A DNA stretch of 64,000 nucleotides from Fragilaria crotonensis. Taxonomy: Eukaryota > Bacillariophyta > Fragilariophyceae > Fragilariales > Fragilariaceae. Below, piece after piece: positions 1-10,177 of the stretch; within the stretch, counting starts at the first letter, position 1, and every line of letters begins with the position of its first letter. The stretch is taken from NCBI GenBank assembly GCA_022925895.1, contig JAKSYS010000041.1:62001-126000 (forward strand), read 5' to 3'. The notes beneath the pieces were generated by a model, which worked only from the letters and a program-made list of their open reading frames with translations, was not told where the DNA came from and did no database searches. The position numbers were made by a program, and so were the translations under genes.

Positions 1-510
1 ACACAAAATCTTTTAGCTGGTGGCGTGCGGTAGACAGTGGTACTACAGTATCATACTTGTTTTTGACCACGGTAAGTATCATAGTACGAACTACAAAGTA
101 CGTAGTATACTAGAATCAGGGTACTCCAGTACAGTGGGATCGATTTTGCATTAGGTATCATGGTATCATACGTATCATAGAATGTGGGATGTACTGTACA
201 TAAACATCAATACGTGCATTCCTACATTTACCAAATATGCAATGATTGATTGCTTCTCTGGTACAATACTCCATTACGTGTGTGTATGAGGAATATTGCA
301 CTGTACTGGTACCGGTACTGGCATATTAATCACGGTCTGCAATGCTGTCAGTCTGTCAGGTACTAATACTCGAAGTACAGAATTGTAGACCGTCGACCGT
401 GGACATACTCTCTACTCTCTACGCTCTACTCGAACTCTCTACCAGTAAAAAGTACTGAAAGTCCACAGGAGTAGAAAGCATCATAAACCGAACTCGCAGC
501 TTTTCCTTTG

Positions 511-1578
511 TATGGGGAATGCCTAATGCACTAAAACTTAAGGAGCAAACTAAAGCCCTAAACCAATCAGAATCCGCGGAGACGTCATAGGGGAGAGGGG
601 TAAAAATAGTCATCTGAGGTGATCGTTATCTTATACATGCATATAAATGTATATTCAAATTGCACGCCGGCATCGCAACGCTACGTTTTCAACGTCCAGT
701 TTTGAAATTAGATAAGGAAAATAGTACTGCACTATTAAACTTACGTAGTCCACAGTAGGTAGAATCACGTAGAAACGGTCTTGAAAAGACTGGTACGCAT
801 CCGGATGAGCACAAAACAATTAAATTGTATTTTGCGACAATGGACCCTCAACTGTTGACAGTTGAGGGTCCATTCTCTTGTAGTTGACCCTTTTTTTAAC
901 TTTCCAATCTGTATCCTCTATTCATGTAGCAATTGTAGTCTGTCAGTTGTAGTGACCATGGGAGTGAAGCTGTTTTGATTGATTTTCATCGCATTTTTTC
1001 CAAGGGTCTCACCTGACAACAACACCGGCGTACGGAAACATGTTGTATGGCGTACTGTCGTAGTAGCATTACTCGTACTGAAGTAGTTGCATTCGTATCG
1101 ATTTACTGTTTTTCATATCAATACATGTCACGTGCTACTGTAGTACACACGACGACAAACTCCCGTAGACATCCAGTATCAGACGATCGTTGATTTGTCT
1201 TCGTAGTATTTCAGGAGCCGATTTGTACGAAGACACGCCAACCTGGTACAATGTATGCATACAAGTCCTTGGTGTGCATACAGATTACGTATATCGTATA
1301 TATCGTATGCCCATGCATTTGCATAAATGAATGTGAGTTCAAAACTCGAATGCACATGAAGATCCTCTCTTACATGTGTCTAAGATTATGTATGTATACG
1401 AATATGCATGATCGAATTTTTCAAAGCCTCGATCGAAGTGCTTTATTTAGAGAGGGGGGGGGTGCAAATAGTCATTGAGGACGAAACTCGAAATGATGAC
1501 GTCTCCGCGGATTCTGATTGGTTTAGTGTTTAGTTTGCTCCTTAAGTTTTAGTGCATTAGGCATTCCCCCCTTGTATG
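511..1578. repeat. Inverted-repeat pair of about 80 bp flanking 0.9 kb
   Basis: 511-590 and 1494-1578 are near-identical in opposite orientation. They share, for example, GGGAATGCCTAATGCACTAA and, further in, CCGCGGAGACGTCAT. Just inside both arms lies a G-rich run followed by an AATAGTCAT word. This is the layout of a non-autonomous TIR element, but no target-site duplication or transposase is visible between the arms, so the element class is open. Confidence 0.7.
839..874. repeat. Perfect 17-bp-arm hairpin
   Basis: AATGGACCCTCAACTGT and its exact reverse complement are separated by 2 nt. A T-rich stretch (TTGACCCTTTTTTT) starts shortly downstream. It is not close to any gene end that I can support, so I cannot assign a terminator or small-RNA role. 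Confidence 0.75.
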
Positions 1579-1628
1579 ACATATGCATATGATGCGCCCA
1601 TGTATTTGTTCGCTCCTTCAGACCACGC

Positions 1629-2177
1629 CTAAGATATAACCAACATGCTCATCACAGCAGCTGTGAAAATGATTGAAGAAACACCCAGCATAATTGATCC
1701 AGACTGGATGTTAGCTGCCGTACCGGTGCAGGACAGAGAGCCATAGCTGAGACTCCCAGTCGTATCCATCAATTCGTTAATGTTATCTGAGGTGCAGGAG
1801 CTTGCGAAGCACTCCTTGACATTGTTGACGCGGATCGTTTTGTGTGCACCATTGTCGGTGCATGTGTACACACCATCGTACTCAACGACCTTACCACCCA
1901 CACCCGTACACTTGCTAGTGAATGCTTGGTCACCGTCACCGGAAAAGGCTGAAGCATCCACAGTGCAATTGGCACCTTGACTTTCACATGCATTCACAAC
2001 GGCTTGAACATCTGTGCTGTCAGATGCGGATAAAGTGGCAATTTCCCAGCCCATCGCGATTGAGGTATCAATCGAAGCTTTCATGCAGTCCGTCGCGCTG
2101 CCTGCGAGGGTTGCAGTGAGTTGTATAAGGGCAACAAGGATGGGAAGAAGTGCGAGGACTCGGTGAAGGGAAATCAT
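1629..2177 (-). CDS. Small secreted Cys-rich protein, possibly GPI-anchored
   Basis: Single-exon ORF of 182 aa with an ATG start at 2177. Residues 1-26 are a clear signal peptide (MISLHRVLALLPILVALIQL followed by small residues ending in AGS). The mature part contains about eight cysteines spaced like a disulfide-stabilised extracellular domain (for example ACESQGANC, YTCTDNG, KECFASSC). The last 20 or so residues are hydrophobic with no cytoplasmic tail, preceded by a Ser/Gly-rich stretch, which fits a GPI-attachment signal. The protein therefore probably sits on the cell surface or in the wall. I do not recognise a named family; similar small secreted Cys-rich proteins are common in diatoms. 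The 5' flank has a repeated word (CACACTTCTCATT at about 2281 and 2353). Confidence 0.75.
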   Translation of the reverse strand: MISLHRVLALLPILVALIQLTATLAGSATDCMKASIDTSIAMGWEIATLSASDSTDVQAVVNACESQGANCTVDASAFSGDGDQAFTSKCTGVGGKVVEYDGVYTCTDNGAHKTIRVNNVKECFASSCTSDNINELMDTTGSLSYGSLSCTGTAANIQSGSIMLGVSSIIFTAAVMSMLVIS

Positions 2178-2996
2178 GTTAGGATTCTAATCTTCTTACT
2201 CGCGTTTAAAGCCTTTTGCTGCTTTTTGTTGTGAGAGGCGATAGTGAACCCCGTGTTGACAATGAAAGCCTATTCTGGATCACACTTCTCATTCCTTCAG
2301 AATCGCTGTGTTAGGTAGTATTCTTTGACGCTAGTTCTTGTTTTTTTGACAATCACACTTCTCATTTCTTGAGGATTGCAGAAATATGTAATACTCCTTC
2401 ACACTACTAACGGTATGGTTCTTATTGTGACAATAATGGTAGCAGAGGAAAGGTCGAATTCGGGTTCAAGGTTCTCATTCCTCGAAGTAAACTTACTAGG
2501 AATTCTACGCGTTGCTGGAGTAGTAGTACAAGTGCGCGATTATGCTGGAACGAGACTTTGACAATGCTGCCATGTGCCATGCCGGTTTGTTCTATCTCGC
2601 TACATAGTATGTAGGCTCCTTCCATTTGACACCCATTCGCATTTTTGCTGATCGTCTCTAACTTTCGTGCACGACGTTGGAATTTGGCAGACTCCTCGCG
2701 CGCTGGGCATGGAACATTGTTCTACATATGCTATTACAGAGAGAACTCAAGCTGCACTCTGGTGCCAGTGATCACATATCACATCGCATCACTGTTCCAG
2801 ACCTCTTCGCATTTTTCTTGCTATTTTAGAATACAGTCGTCGTACTCCAAGACACACTGACCAAAACTTCCTTCTCGTGGTGGTTCCCCCTTGAGAGTAG
2901 TCGTACCGGGTAGAGACTACAGAGACGCTGCTAACTAGGTAGTACTCGGAGTGCTGGCTATCGCACAAACTAGGGACGTTTCGTTCGGCATCAAAA
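2178..2996. other. Intergenic region between two minus-strand genes
   Basis: I see no gene. The part next to 2178 is the putative promoter of the secreted-protein gene and carries a direct repeat of about 13 bp (CACACTTCTCATT, twice, about 70 bp apart). Short ORFs at 2376-2561, 2422-2625 and 2645-2860 overlap on both strands and lack coding character. Confidence 0.5.
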
Positions 2997-3821
2997 TTAA
3001 TTTTGGAGTTGTGCCATGAGACTTGCCATTTGATCTTGCAAGACTTGTAGCTGCTGAATGGCGGTACTTTTGAGCTCCTTGTCCAGCATTTCGAGATTAC
3101 CCGGGTTGTTGAGTGAAATGTAGTGACCGTCTCCCACGTTGATATCGAAATTGACAGGAGCGTCGCCGGCTCGTATGCGTCTCTTCTTTGTCACAGTAGC
3201 CACCAAGGCGCCGTCTTCGACAGCATCGACTGGAGAGCCATTTTCGGAACTGTAGGGTTGAGAGCATAGCAAATGATTAGTCAAATACTAGGAGTAGTGA
3301 GCATCAGATACGGTTTGTGTCCGTAATCCCATCGAAAGGATCAAGGCTATCGTAGGATGCACTTACAAGATGGCTTCTCCTCGTTTGGCGGTTCGTGTCA
3401 CAGTATTCATGACAGTTGGAGCCTTGAAAGGAGCTGGGGTTGCCAACGCATTCCAGACCCCACGCCTCTTGTTGGATACTGAAACTGGTTCTTGCAGCAA
3501 CTTCAACAAGTCAATTTTGTAGAGCAGATTACACTCCTTGACCGTCATTTCCTTGACAGACTTCCGAATCTTCACAGTAGCATTGACCCAGCATTGTTTC
3601 TGAGCATCCTTGGCTTTTGATGCTTGCGATTTAAGAATAGCCAAACGATTCTCCAAACTTTCTTGTAAATCTTGAAGGACCAGAGTCAAGTGATTCTTAT
3701 CCCAATCAATTGTCGTTGACGTTGAGGGACCTACAATGTCGGTATTGTCCTCACTGAGGACATTCATGATGCAACGCGTGGTACTGGTGGCACCATCACG
3801 ACGACGAGTAGCAGGCGGCAT
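2997..3821 (-). CDS. Borealin-like chromosomal passenger complex subunit
   Basis: Two exons, 3367-3821 and 2997-3249, with a 117-bp intron (donor GTAAGT, acceptor CCCTACAG) that joins in phase to give 235 aa from an ATG. Residues about 45-115 form a basic coiled-coil region with EMTVKECNLLYKIDLLKLL, like the N-terminal Nbl1/Borealin helices that bundle with INCENP and Survivin. The middle has TPAPFKAPTVMNT, then the RRGE/NGSP-type motif created across the splice site (GEAI-F-SENGSPV). The C-terminal part (INVGDGHYISLNN, then a helix ending QMASLMAQLQ) matches the Borealin C-terminal dimerisation domain layout. Expected role: targeting of Aurora-B kinase to centromeres and midzone in the nucleus. 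The match rests on motif order, not on an alignment I could run. Confidence 0.75.
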
Positions 3822-4726
3822 GGTCGAAAGCGGAAGACGCAGTTGTGGGGTTTTCTTTTATTCCTTCTCAGCGATTTGACATGGCACATATCATAGTTGT
3901 GAAAATCGATCAGGACAAAAGAACCTGCACAGAATGTAACGGTCAATTTTTGAATTTCGATTGCTGACAGCTGACAGTACGATATAGGTACAGTACTTGT
4001 ACCACGTGCTGTCTAACGCTGTAATGTGTCGTTCACTGTTCACTCGTTACCTCGTGACAGTACCTGTAGAAACTTGTGTTCTCCGATTACAACAGTAAAA
4101 CGAGTGTGTACAGTGTACAGTGTGCACTGTATGCAGTATGCACCCATCTCTGCTACGTCAGTGACGTCATTATTACAACTTACGGTTTTCGTAAATGCGA
4201 AGATGTGTATGGCGTATGGCAGATGCCAGATGCCAAATGTCTAAACTTTTCGAGCTGCTATCATGGTGAAGGCCGACTGAAGGGTGATGTGTTCTGGTTC
4301 GGTTGCCGCGAGCTCAAGGTTTTGAGGCCAACAAGGAAACCAGATTTGTGACATGAAAAGTAAACGGGAATGACGTTGGACTCGAAACTATACCAGATCG
4401 TCAAGATCGGATTACCCAGTTCTTCAAACGGGACAAATATCAGAGTTGACAGCTTATCTTGAAAGAGTGACCATTGCACAATGCGATGCAGGTTAAGGAA
4501 AAATGACACATCTAGTATTGAAAAATAGACCGGTCGTGAGCGGTTAATCGAATTCCTGACAACAGCGACGAGAATCGCCATACAATGCATTTCTTTTTGT
4601 GTATAGTAAATTTATGAGACAGCCATCACTAAAGGATGTCCTCACAAGCTCAGACTGCTGCACTCCTCTCCAGACTAGTCCATTCCTCAAGTCCAAAACA
4701 CACCAATCAATACACTTTTTGATTGT
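3822..4726. other. Intergenic region
   Basis: No supported gene. It contains the promoter side of the Borealin-like gene. ORF 4261-4590 (-) and overlapping short plus ORFs at 4026-4351 have no recognisable motifs. TGTACAGTGTACAGTGTGCACTGTATGC-type GTAC/TGCA words lie around 4108-4140 and GTAC words around 3977-4003. Confidence 0.5.
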
Positions 4727-5457
4727 TTATTCCTTGACAATTTGACCTCTGTGATCTCGTTTCGCCTTGACTCGTTTGTTCCATGCATTGGGTCGATAAC
4801 TAGTGCGCACAATCAATTTTCCAGAAGCCCGAGTGGCATCATCATTCTCGTCGTCATGATTGGCGAGAGCTCCAGTCGCATCTCCACTACTACCACCACT
4901 ACTGCTTGAGAAGAACACGGTCGAATGCCCTTGGTAACGACACGCTCGGCAGGTAGGGATCGGTTGAGTTCAATTTGAAGCAATTCGGATATGCCATGCA
5001 CGTGTTTGGTATTATGATCCTCGTCTCGGATTCGGGCAATGCCACGGACCTCCACCAATTCGTGGGCCTTGAGAAGCGATACAATCGATTCGATTGTATC
5101 TTTGGAAAATGGACCCATGGTTTCAAGTTCGGAAAGGAATACTTTGGCAATACCATTGCGAGCTTGACGTTTGATTACTTCCTTGCGCAAGGTTTTGATT
5201 TGCATGGGTGTCAGTTTCAGGGGAGAATTAGAATCCTCTTGCCTTTGTTGCTGACAACTTTCTTCATCCTCGTGTGGGAAAGTTGCAATGGATTTTGATT
5301 CTGTCACTGACGAAGGCATGGTGGATAGGAGCGCCGAGTTTATTCGCGTGAGAAGAGAAACAGAAACATGGTGCTGGAACCCGCTGACGATGAATGGAAG
5401 GAAACTGAAGCATGCGACGAGAAGGAGACGCTGCAGTAGCATGGTTTGCTGCATCAT
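4727..5457 (-). CDS. Putative plastid-targeted CRM/YhbY-type RNA-binding protein, with one frame break
   Basis: The ORF starts at an ATG (5457; a second ATG follows directly). Residues 1-26 are a signal peptide ending VSG-FQ. A Phe right after the cleavage site is the diatom plastid-import signature, so a chloroplast location is likely. Residues about 80-185 resemble a CRM/YhbY fold: LTPMQIKTLRKEVIKRQ, then a KDTIESIVSLLKAHELVEVR helix-strand, then ISELLQIE and VVTKG. CRM proteins bind RNA in ribosome assembly or group II intron splicing. At about 4930 the frame slips: TKG reads on as IRPCSSQ in one frame, while the other frame gives HSTVFFSSSSGG and runs to a stop at 4727 with a basic tail. 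One missing base in the AAGGG run explains this; a recent pseudogene is the alternative. Confidence 0.6.
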
Positions 5458-5988
5458 GGATTATCAAGAGATGTGTGATGTGACGAGTGATGTGAACAGC
5501 TATGCACATCAGAATCGGAACAAATCGCGGAAAGCATAGATGCGTTGGTCCTACATAGAAACCAAGGCGAGGATGTTTGAGTGGTTCTGCTGTGATTCCC
5601 ATAACTGTAGTTGGCTTACTGTAGCACTGGTACTCCACATAATTACAGCCGTACTGCATGGTAGTCCAGTAGTGCGAAGTACGAATGAAAGGTTGAGGAC
5701 GGTGACATATGCCAATACTCGCGTAGACGACTACACCAATTGACAGTACATTAGTACCCTGAGAACAGCATAGTGCCAAATCATGATTTGAGAATTTGTC
5801 CACGACTCCGATTGACTTTTGGATTTTTGATCCACACAATCCGCAGTACCGCAGTACTCGAAGTACCGTACTCGGTACACGAGTACACTTTCGGGTCGCA
5901 GCTGCGCGGTGCACGCAACGGCAGCCAACAAGCACAGGCTCTCGTATAAAACTTTACGATTGGAATCGTCATTTTCACTGCACGAAAA
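5458..5988. other. Intergenic region between divergent genes, rich in GTAC words
   Basis: Likely shared promoter region between the minus CRM-like gene and the plus COPI-associated gene. It holds repeated GTAC/TACTCG words, densest at about 5848-5890 (CAGTACCGCAGTACTCGAAG, then ACCGTACTCGGTACACGAG). The long minus ORF 5264-5935 and the other ORFs here overlap each other and show no domain. Confidence 0.55.
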
Positions 5989-6845
5989 ATGGGAAAAGGT
6001 GGATACGGCGAACCTGACTGGGCAACGCCTGGCGCCAGCGCCATGGCTGGAACAACTCAGGAGACTGGCGTTCCAGCGCCATCGGGTGGAATAGTCAATG
6101 CTGCAACGTGAGTCGTTGTTTGGTTTCATTCGTTGAGGCGCATCGTGCAGTCGGTTTTTCGCATGTTTGCGCTCCTCCAATGCGTTGGTTTTTCAAATTC
6201 CGTCGTTCTGTAGATTCGAATACGACCCTGAACCGTAATTATGGAATTTATCAATTCCTCGTTTCAAAGTTCGTGGCATAGTTTTGTGGAACAGTTTACA
6301 AAACTATCAAGATGCTCAAGTTCTCACGATGCGGTAACTCCTTTCAGTCCCAGAGACAGTTCCAGTGTAATCCTGTCAATTCTCTCTGTTTGTAACGTTG
6401 CTCTTTCCGTTATGATGGCCGCGTTGGGAGTGTTGACCTTATGACTTTTGCGAACAAAAACAACAAAGATGCAGCCGAAGGATTCTTGGCAGTGTACATG
6501 GTTCTCTTTGCCATTCTTCTCTTTACGTACGAACTAATGTGGTGGATGCCAGTTCCATGGCTAAACAAGGTCCTTCGAAAGAACTTTGGTTTTATGTATG
6601 GCCTTCAAGGAAAAGGATTGTATTTGGTTTTCGTTGCCTTTTTGTGTTTAGGACTTGGGCAGGGCAACGAAGAGATGGCGCTCACTTGGGCCACCGGCTG
6701 TGCCTACCTTGGCTTTGGAATCGCGCACGTTCTTATCACCTGCTTTAATGCAGAGTTGGCGCTCAAGTATCAGGCTCCGACCGCAGGGTTGTTGGCCAAG
6801 GAATATGCCACAACTAATACGACAGACACACCGAATCCTGTGTAA
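5989..6845 (+). CDS. COPI-associated/TVP15-like four-TM membrane protein, with one frame break
   Basis: Three exons: 5989-6107, 6214-6234 and 6348-6845 (introns begin GTGAGT and GTAATT and end GTAG and TTTCAG). The splices keep phase. A Gly/Pro-rich cytosolic N-terminus of about 48 residues is followed by four hydrophobic segments: ILSVCNVALSVMMAALGVL; FLAVYMVLFAILLFTYELMW; a segment after FGFMYGLQGKGLYLVFVAFL; and WATGCAYLGFGIAHVLITCF. The acidic/aromatic TM2 end, FGF.YG and GKGLY pattern fit the COPI_assoc family of Golgi membrane proteins. At about 6437 the frame breaks between VLTL and MTFANK; one extra base in TTA-ATG would join them exactly, so a sequence deletion is more likely than two genes. 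The first exon boundary choice is inferred. Confidence 0.6.
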
Positions 6846-7067
6846 CGACGAGGTCCAATACGAACATGAGAGTGATCGCGGTGGCGGTACTACTCTTGTT
6901 GAAAACCTGTATACCACACCCCAACTCTAGTGCAAGAAGTACTTCTATTTGTGTGTTGTGTGTGCTATAATTCTAGCAAAATCCCAAAATGATGAAACTG
7001 CTTGGTGTATGAGCTCTTCCCATGATACAATGCTGGTCGAGTCGTAGGAGCCGTGATCATGTCAGCC

Positions 7068-8554
7068 TCACAGCTCTTCTGGTGCCAATGGCTTAGTAGG
7101 AGTATCATTCAATGAAAACAATCCCATTTGAGCACTCCATTCGGCATGTTTGCTGGGATCCAACACAATGGCCTTGGCCAAGGCCTCCTTGGCTTCGTCC
7201 AAGCGATTCGTAGCTGTTGCTGGTGATGCAATGGCATTACGTCCATTGTCATTGGACATGGCAAACAACATTTGGGCTCGTAAGAATTGCAAATGTGCTG
7301 TCAAGGATGAGGCACCAGTAGCAGCTGGTGGTGGCTGTGGTGTGCTCAGACAGTAATCAAGATCTGCCAATCCACTGTCAAAATCATGCTCCATATCGAC
7401 ACCATCAGAGGAAGAAGACGAAGAAGTGCTTGATTGTTTTTGTTGCTGTTGTTGTTTCATCAAATGAAGAAGAAGAAGGGAATGATAAATATTGGCCCGT
7501 GCGAGATGCAAATTCCAAACAAGTGGATCCAACAATTTGGTATGACTTGTATACAAGGCACATTGTTCGAGTGCTTGCGATGCCATGGAGGCCTGATTCG
7601 TCAATTCCGTCACAGTAGCAGCAGGATCAGGATCTTTGTTGTTTTTATCACTGTTCAGTTCCTTCACCCCAACCTTTGGAACGAGCTGCTGGAGTGTACG
7701 TTCGGCAAATGCGACGTGATCCCACAATAAGACATGATTGTATTCCATCAATGATGTGTCAAAGTCTAGATTCATTTTGGCCATGGCGTCATGAATGTTG
7801 GGATTGTCTATAGAAGTCCGTTTCAAAAGAGCCTTCTGTTCGCGTTGCATGGTGGCAAAGAGTGCCTTCAAATAGGTTAGTTTTTGTATCAAACTGGATC
7901 GATCGGCAAAGCGTGTGGCTGCAGCATCAACGTGGGTTCGAAATTGCATGGTTGCCTATAGTGATGATGTAATGATCCAAACATGTGTTAGTGGTTGTTG
8001 CAACACAAACACGAACATTGGAAGAGTGAGTGCGTCATGATATCATCATTTGTACTCGGAGCTCGGAGTACCATGGGAAAACATACGACATTACAACTCA
8101 CTTGCAAGGCATTCAAATCATTCGACAGACACATGGCGGCAAGGGTAGTCATGGCCTCTTCGACGAGGATCGGATCTTCACCATGGTGAAGCAAAGTCGA
8201 GTGCAAGAATGGAAAGACACCTGCCGCTCGACAGGCATTCCTTCCAGTAGGATTCCTAATGATGCAGGATTTGATCGCCTTGAGGGCGGCCAACGAAATG
8301 GGTTCTGATACAGCTTGTTCTTGTGCTTCATCCCCAACATCAACAGCACTGCTCTGAACCAGTTGAATAATCAGGTCCAACGCATTGTTAGCTTTTTGTT
8401 TCAAGGATTCGTCCAATCCAAACAATGTTGCAGTCAAACGATTCAACACGAGTTGCACATGGGCTGGATTGCTGGGGGATTCCGCAATCACTTCACGTGC
8501 TCCTTCCTCGAGGAGACGCCACTGGTGCCCAAAATCATTTGTAACAGTCGGCAT
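7068..8554 (-). CDS. ARM-repeat/TPR-like scaffold protein
   Basis: Two exons: 8102-8554 and 7068-7955, with a 146-bp intron (GTGAGT to ACTATAG) in phase 0, giving 446 aa. I chose the ATG at 8554 (MPTVTNDFGHQW) because the upstream in-frame extension starts only at a non-ATG codon. Residues 1-151 are helical with armadillo/HEAT-like helices (ISLAALKAIKSCIIRNPTGR, ACRAAGVFPFLHSTLLHH, LVEEAMTTLAAMCLSNDLNA), typical of NPTGR-type ARM repeats. Exon 2 is helical with a Gln-rich and Ser-rich low-complexity stretch (about residues 335-350) and a C-terminal TPR-like unit (RLDEAKEALAKAIVLDPSKH). I do not recognise an orthologue; a protein-protein scaffold role is inferred. Confidence 0.7.
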
Positions 8555-10177
8555 GATTGTGAGTAGGTGACAATAGTAGTTGCTTGATGGAACAGAGTTG
8601 GTGTGATTGTGCGAAGAGACAACCCTGGCGTCAATCTGGAAGCTACCACTGCTGATGATTGATGATGGATCCAAGACCGTCGGGTGTAGAAAGTACAAAC
8701 TGAGTAAGTGAGTACAAGTAGACTACAAGTACAAGTATTGTACCAAAGTACGCGGAGTCTGTAGCTCGGAGTATTTTTGTGGACTCCGCAACTATTTTAC
8801 GACCATTCGTACGTAAAACGTACTACAGCCTCCGGCATGATACGAAAGCTGCCATGCGTTGAATTTGTCGACAAGTCCAAATGTCGTATCATATGCTCCA
8901 CGCTCGTGCTTCAAATGAACAACAGTACTCGGAGTACAAGTGTATCGTACTCCGCTCGAGTTACGGTACCGTCGGAACTGTGAACTTCGAACTGCGATAC
9001 TTGAAGGTCACTCATTACACAAAACACTACACACGACTCTACCTAGTAGAAGCCCCGGTAATTGAGCATGAAATTCACATTGTACATTGTACAGGCATGT
9101 ATGTTCACCCACTTCTCCCCAACCAGCAGTTTTTATTGACTTCCAGCATGCAGCAGCCTGGGAACATTTTGTTGCTGATAATTATGGAATGGGCTCCATT
9201 GTGCTCTATCTAGTACCTGACCTGGAAAGCAACTTGTCTTTGACCTGCACTGTCAAGAGTCACTTGCGCTTCACAATCCAAACAGCCAAGAAGGCCCTGG
9301 TGCCCTGCAGCTTGCATTGTACTAGTAGGACAAGAAGTATGACAACAATTCAACAACTGTGCTGCTTGAGTACAAAGATCAATGAGAATGTTGAGGATAC
9401 TCCAACTTGCAGAAAGTTCATCAGCAAACCAACTACCATCATCAACAGGTCCTATAATAGCGAGTAAACAATAGCTTTTGATGCAGCAGAATGTAAGCAA
9501 TCATCAAACAAATCACCATAGTCACTATCATTACCATGATGCTGTGCACTTCTGGAGCTTTTCTTGTCTTGTTGTCAATGTTGACTGTGACGCTCACACC
9601 AGTAAAATGGGAGAAAATACATGCGCTGGAAGTCATGTGGTGCCGTGCTTGTTCTGCGGAAGAGAATCAAGGAATGACTGGAGTGAAACGCCGACATCGT
9701 CGAAAAGGTCTAGTTGCAGAAAGGTGGGAGGGTCACAAACTAATGTTGACAGGCAAAGAGGTCACATTCATACGAGTGATTGAGCGCCATAGGATACATA
9801 AGAAATCCATAATTAAAAAATTCAGTGCTGCTGTATTTCCTCCAAAGCCTTCTGCTCCTGGTCTCAAGAGAAGTCTACTAGTAGAACCTCTAAAAAACAT
9901 GGCAGCTCAAGAAACAACTTGAACGACACATCGAGGAATTGGGACAATGAGCATACTACTTGCCGCGACACCTTACGGTTGACAGGGCTAACGATGGCAT
10001 TGAGTACCCGGAGCTCAACATTGGGCCAAGGTTGGCTAAATTTTCAAATTTGCCTTGTATTTAATCCATCCAGTATTTTGCACGTACGGTAAGTTAAATC
10101 CAGGGATTGGTTGTTGAGTGTCGATTGCGGCTACAATGGCAGTCTGATAACGTTGTCACATTTGTCGTCAGGATACT
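8555..10177. other. Intergenic region with palindromic GTAC motifs
   Basis: No gene with good support. The ARM gene promoter side (8700-8960) is dense in ACAAGTACAAGT and TACTCGGAGTACAAG words. A run of overlapping ORFs on both strands at 9087-9640 has no motif. The 3' part (about 10150-10177) is the conserved 5' flank of the GT31 pseudogene, with GTCGTCAGG just upstream of its start, as in the intact copy at 12217-12225. Confidence 0.5.
9536..9922 (+). CDS. Hypothetical small membrane/basic ORF (doubtful)
   Basis: 128-aa ATG ORF. Residues 1-22 are hydrophobic (MMLCTSGAFLVLLSMLTVTL), followed by a Lys/Arg-rich region (KRRHRRKG; HRIHKKSIIKK). It resembles a short signal-anchored basic protein, but the opposite strand has overlapping ORFs and no family is recognisable. 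Confidence 0.25.
   Translation: MMLCTSGAFLVLLSMLTVTLTPVKWEKIHALEVMWCRACSAEENQGMTGVKRRHRRKGLVAERWEGHKLMLTGKEVTFIRVIERHRIHKKSIIKKFSAAVFPPKPSAPGLKRSLLVEPLKNMAAQETT

Larger units (their letters stand above)
1..1628. other. AT-rich intergenic region
   Basis: No convincing gene. Short ORFs at 419-613 (-) and 1251-1478 (+) have no recognisable composition or motif. The stretch contains an inverted-repeat pair (511-590 with 1494-1578), a perfect hairpin at 839-874, and many short GTAC/TACTC-rich words that recur in other intergenic parts of the window. Confidence 0.6.

Noticed and set aside
4261-4590. 109-aa minus ORF between the Borealin-like and CRM-like genes
   Set aside because: No motif, no coding bias visible, and overlapping plus ORFs; not supportable as a gene.
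5264-5935. 223-aa minus ORF upstream of the CRM-like gene
   Set aside because: It overlaps the start of the CRM-like gene in another frame, is rich in Cys/His/Arg by chance composition, and competes with other ORFs; no domain seen.
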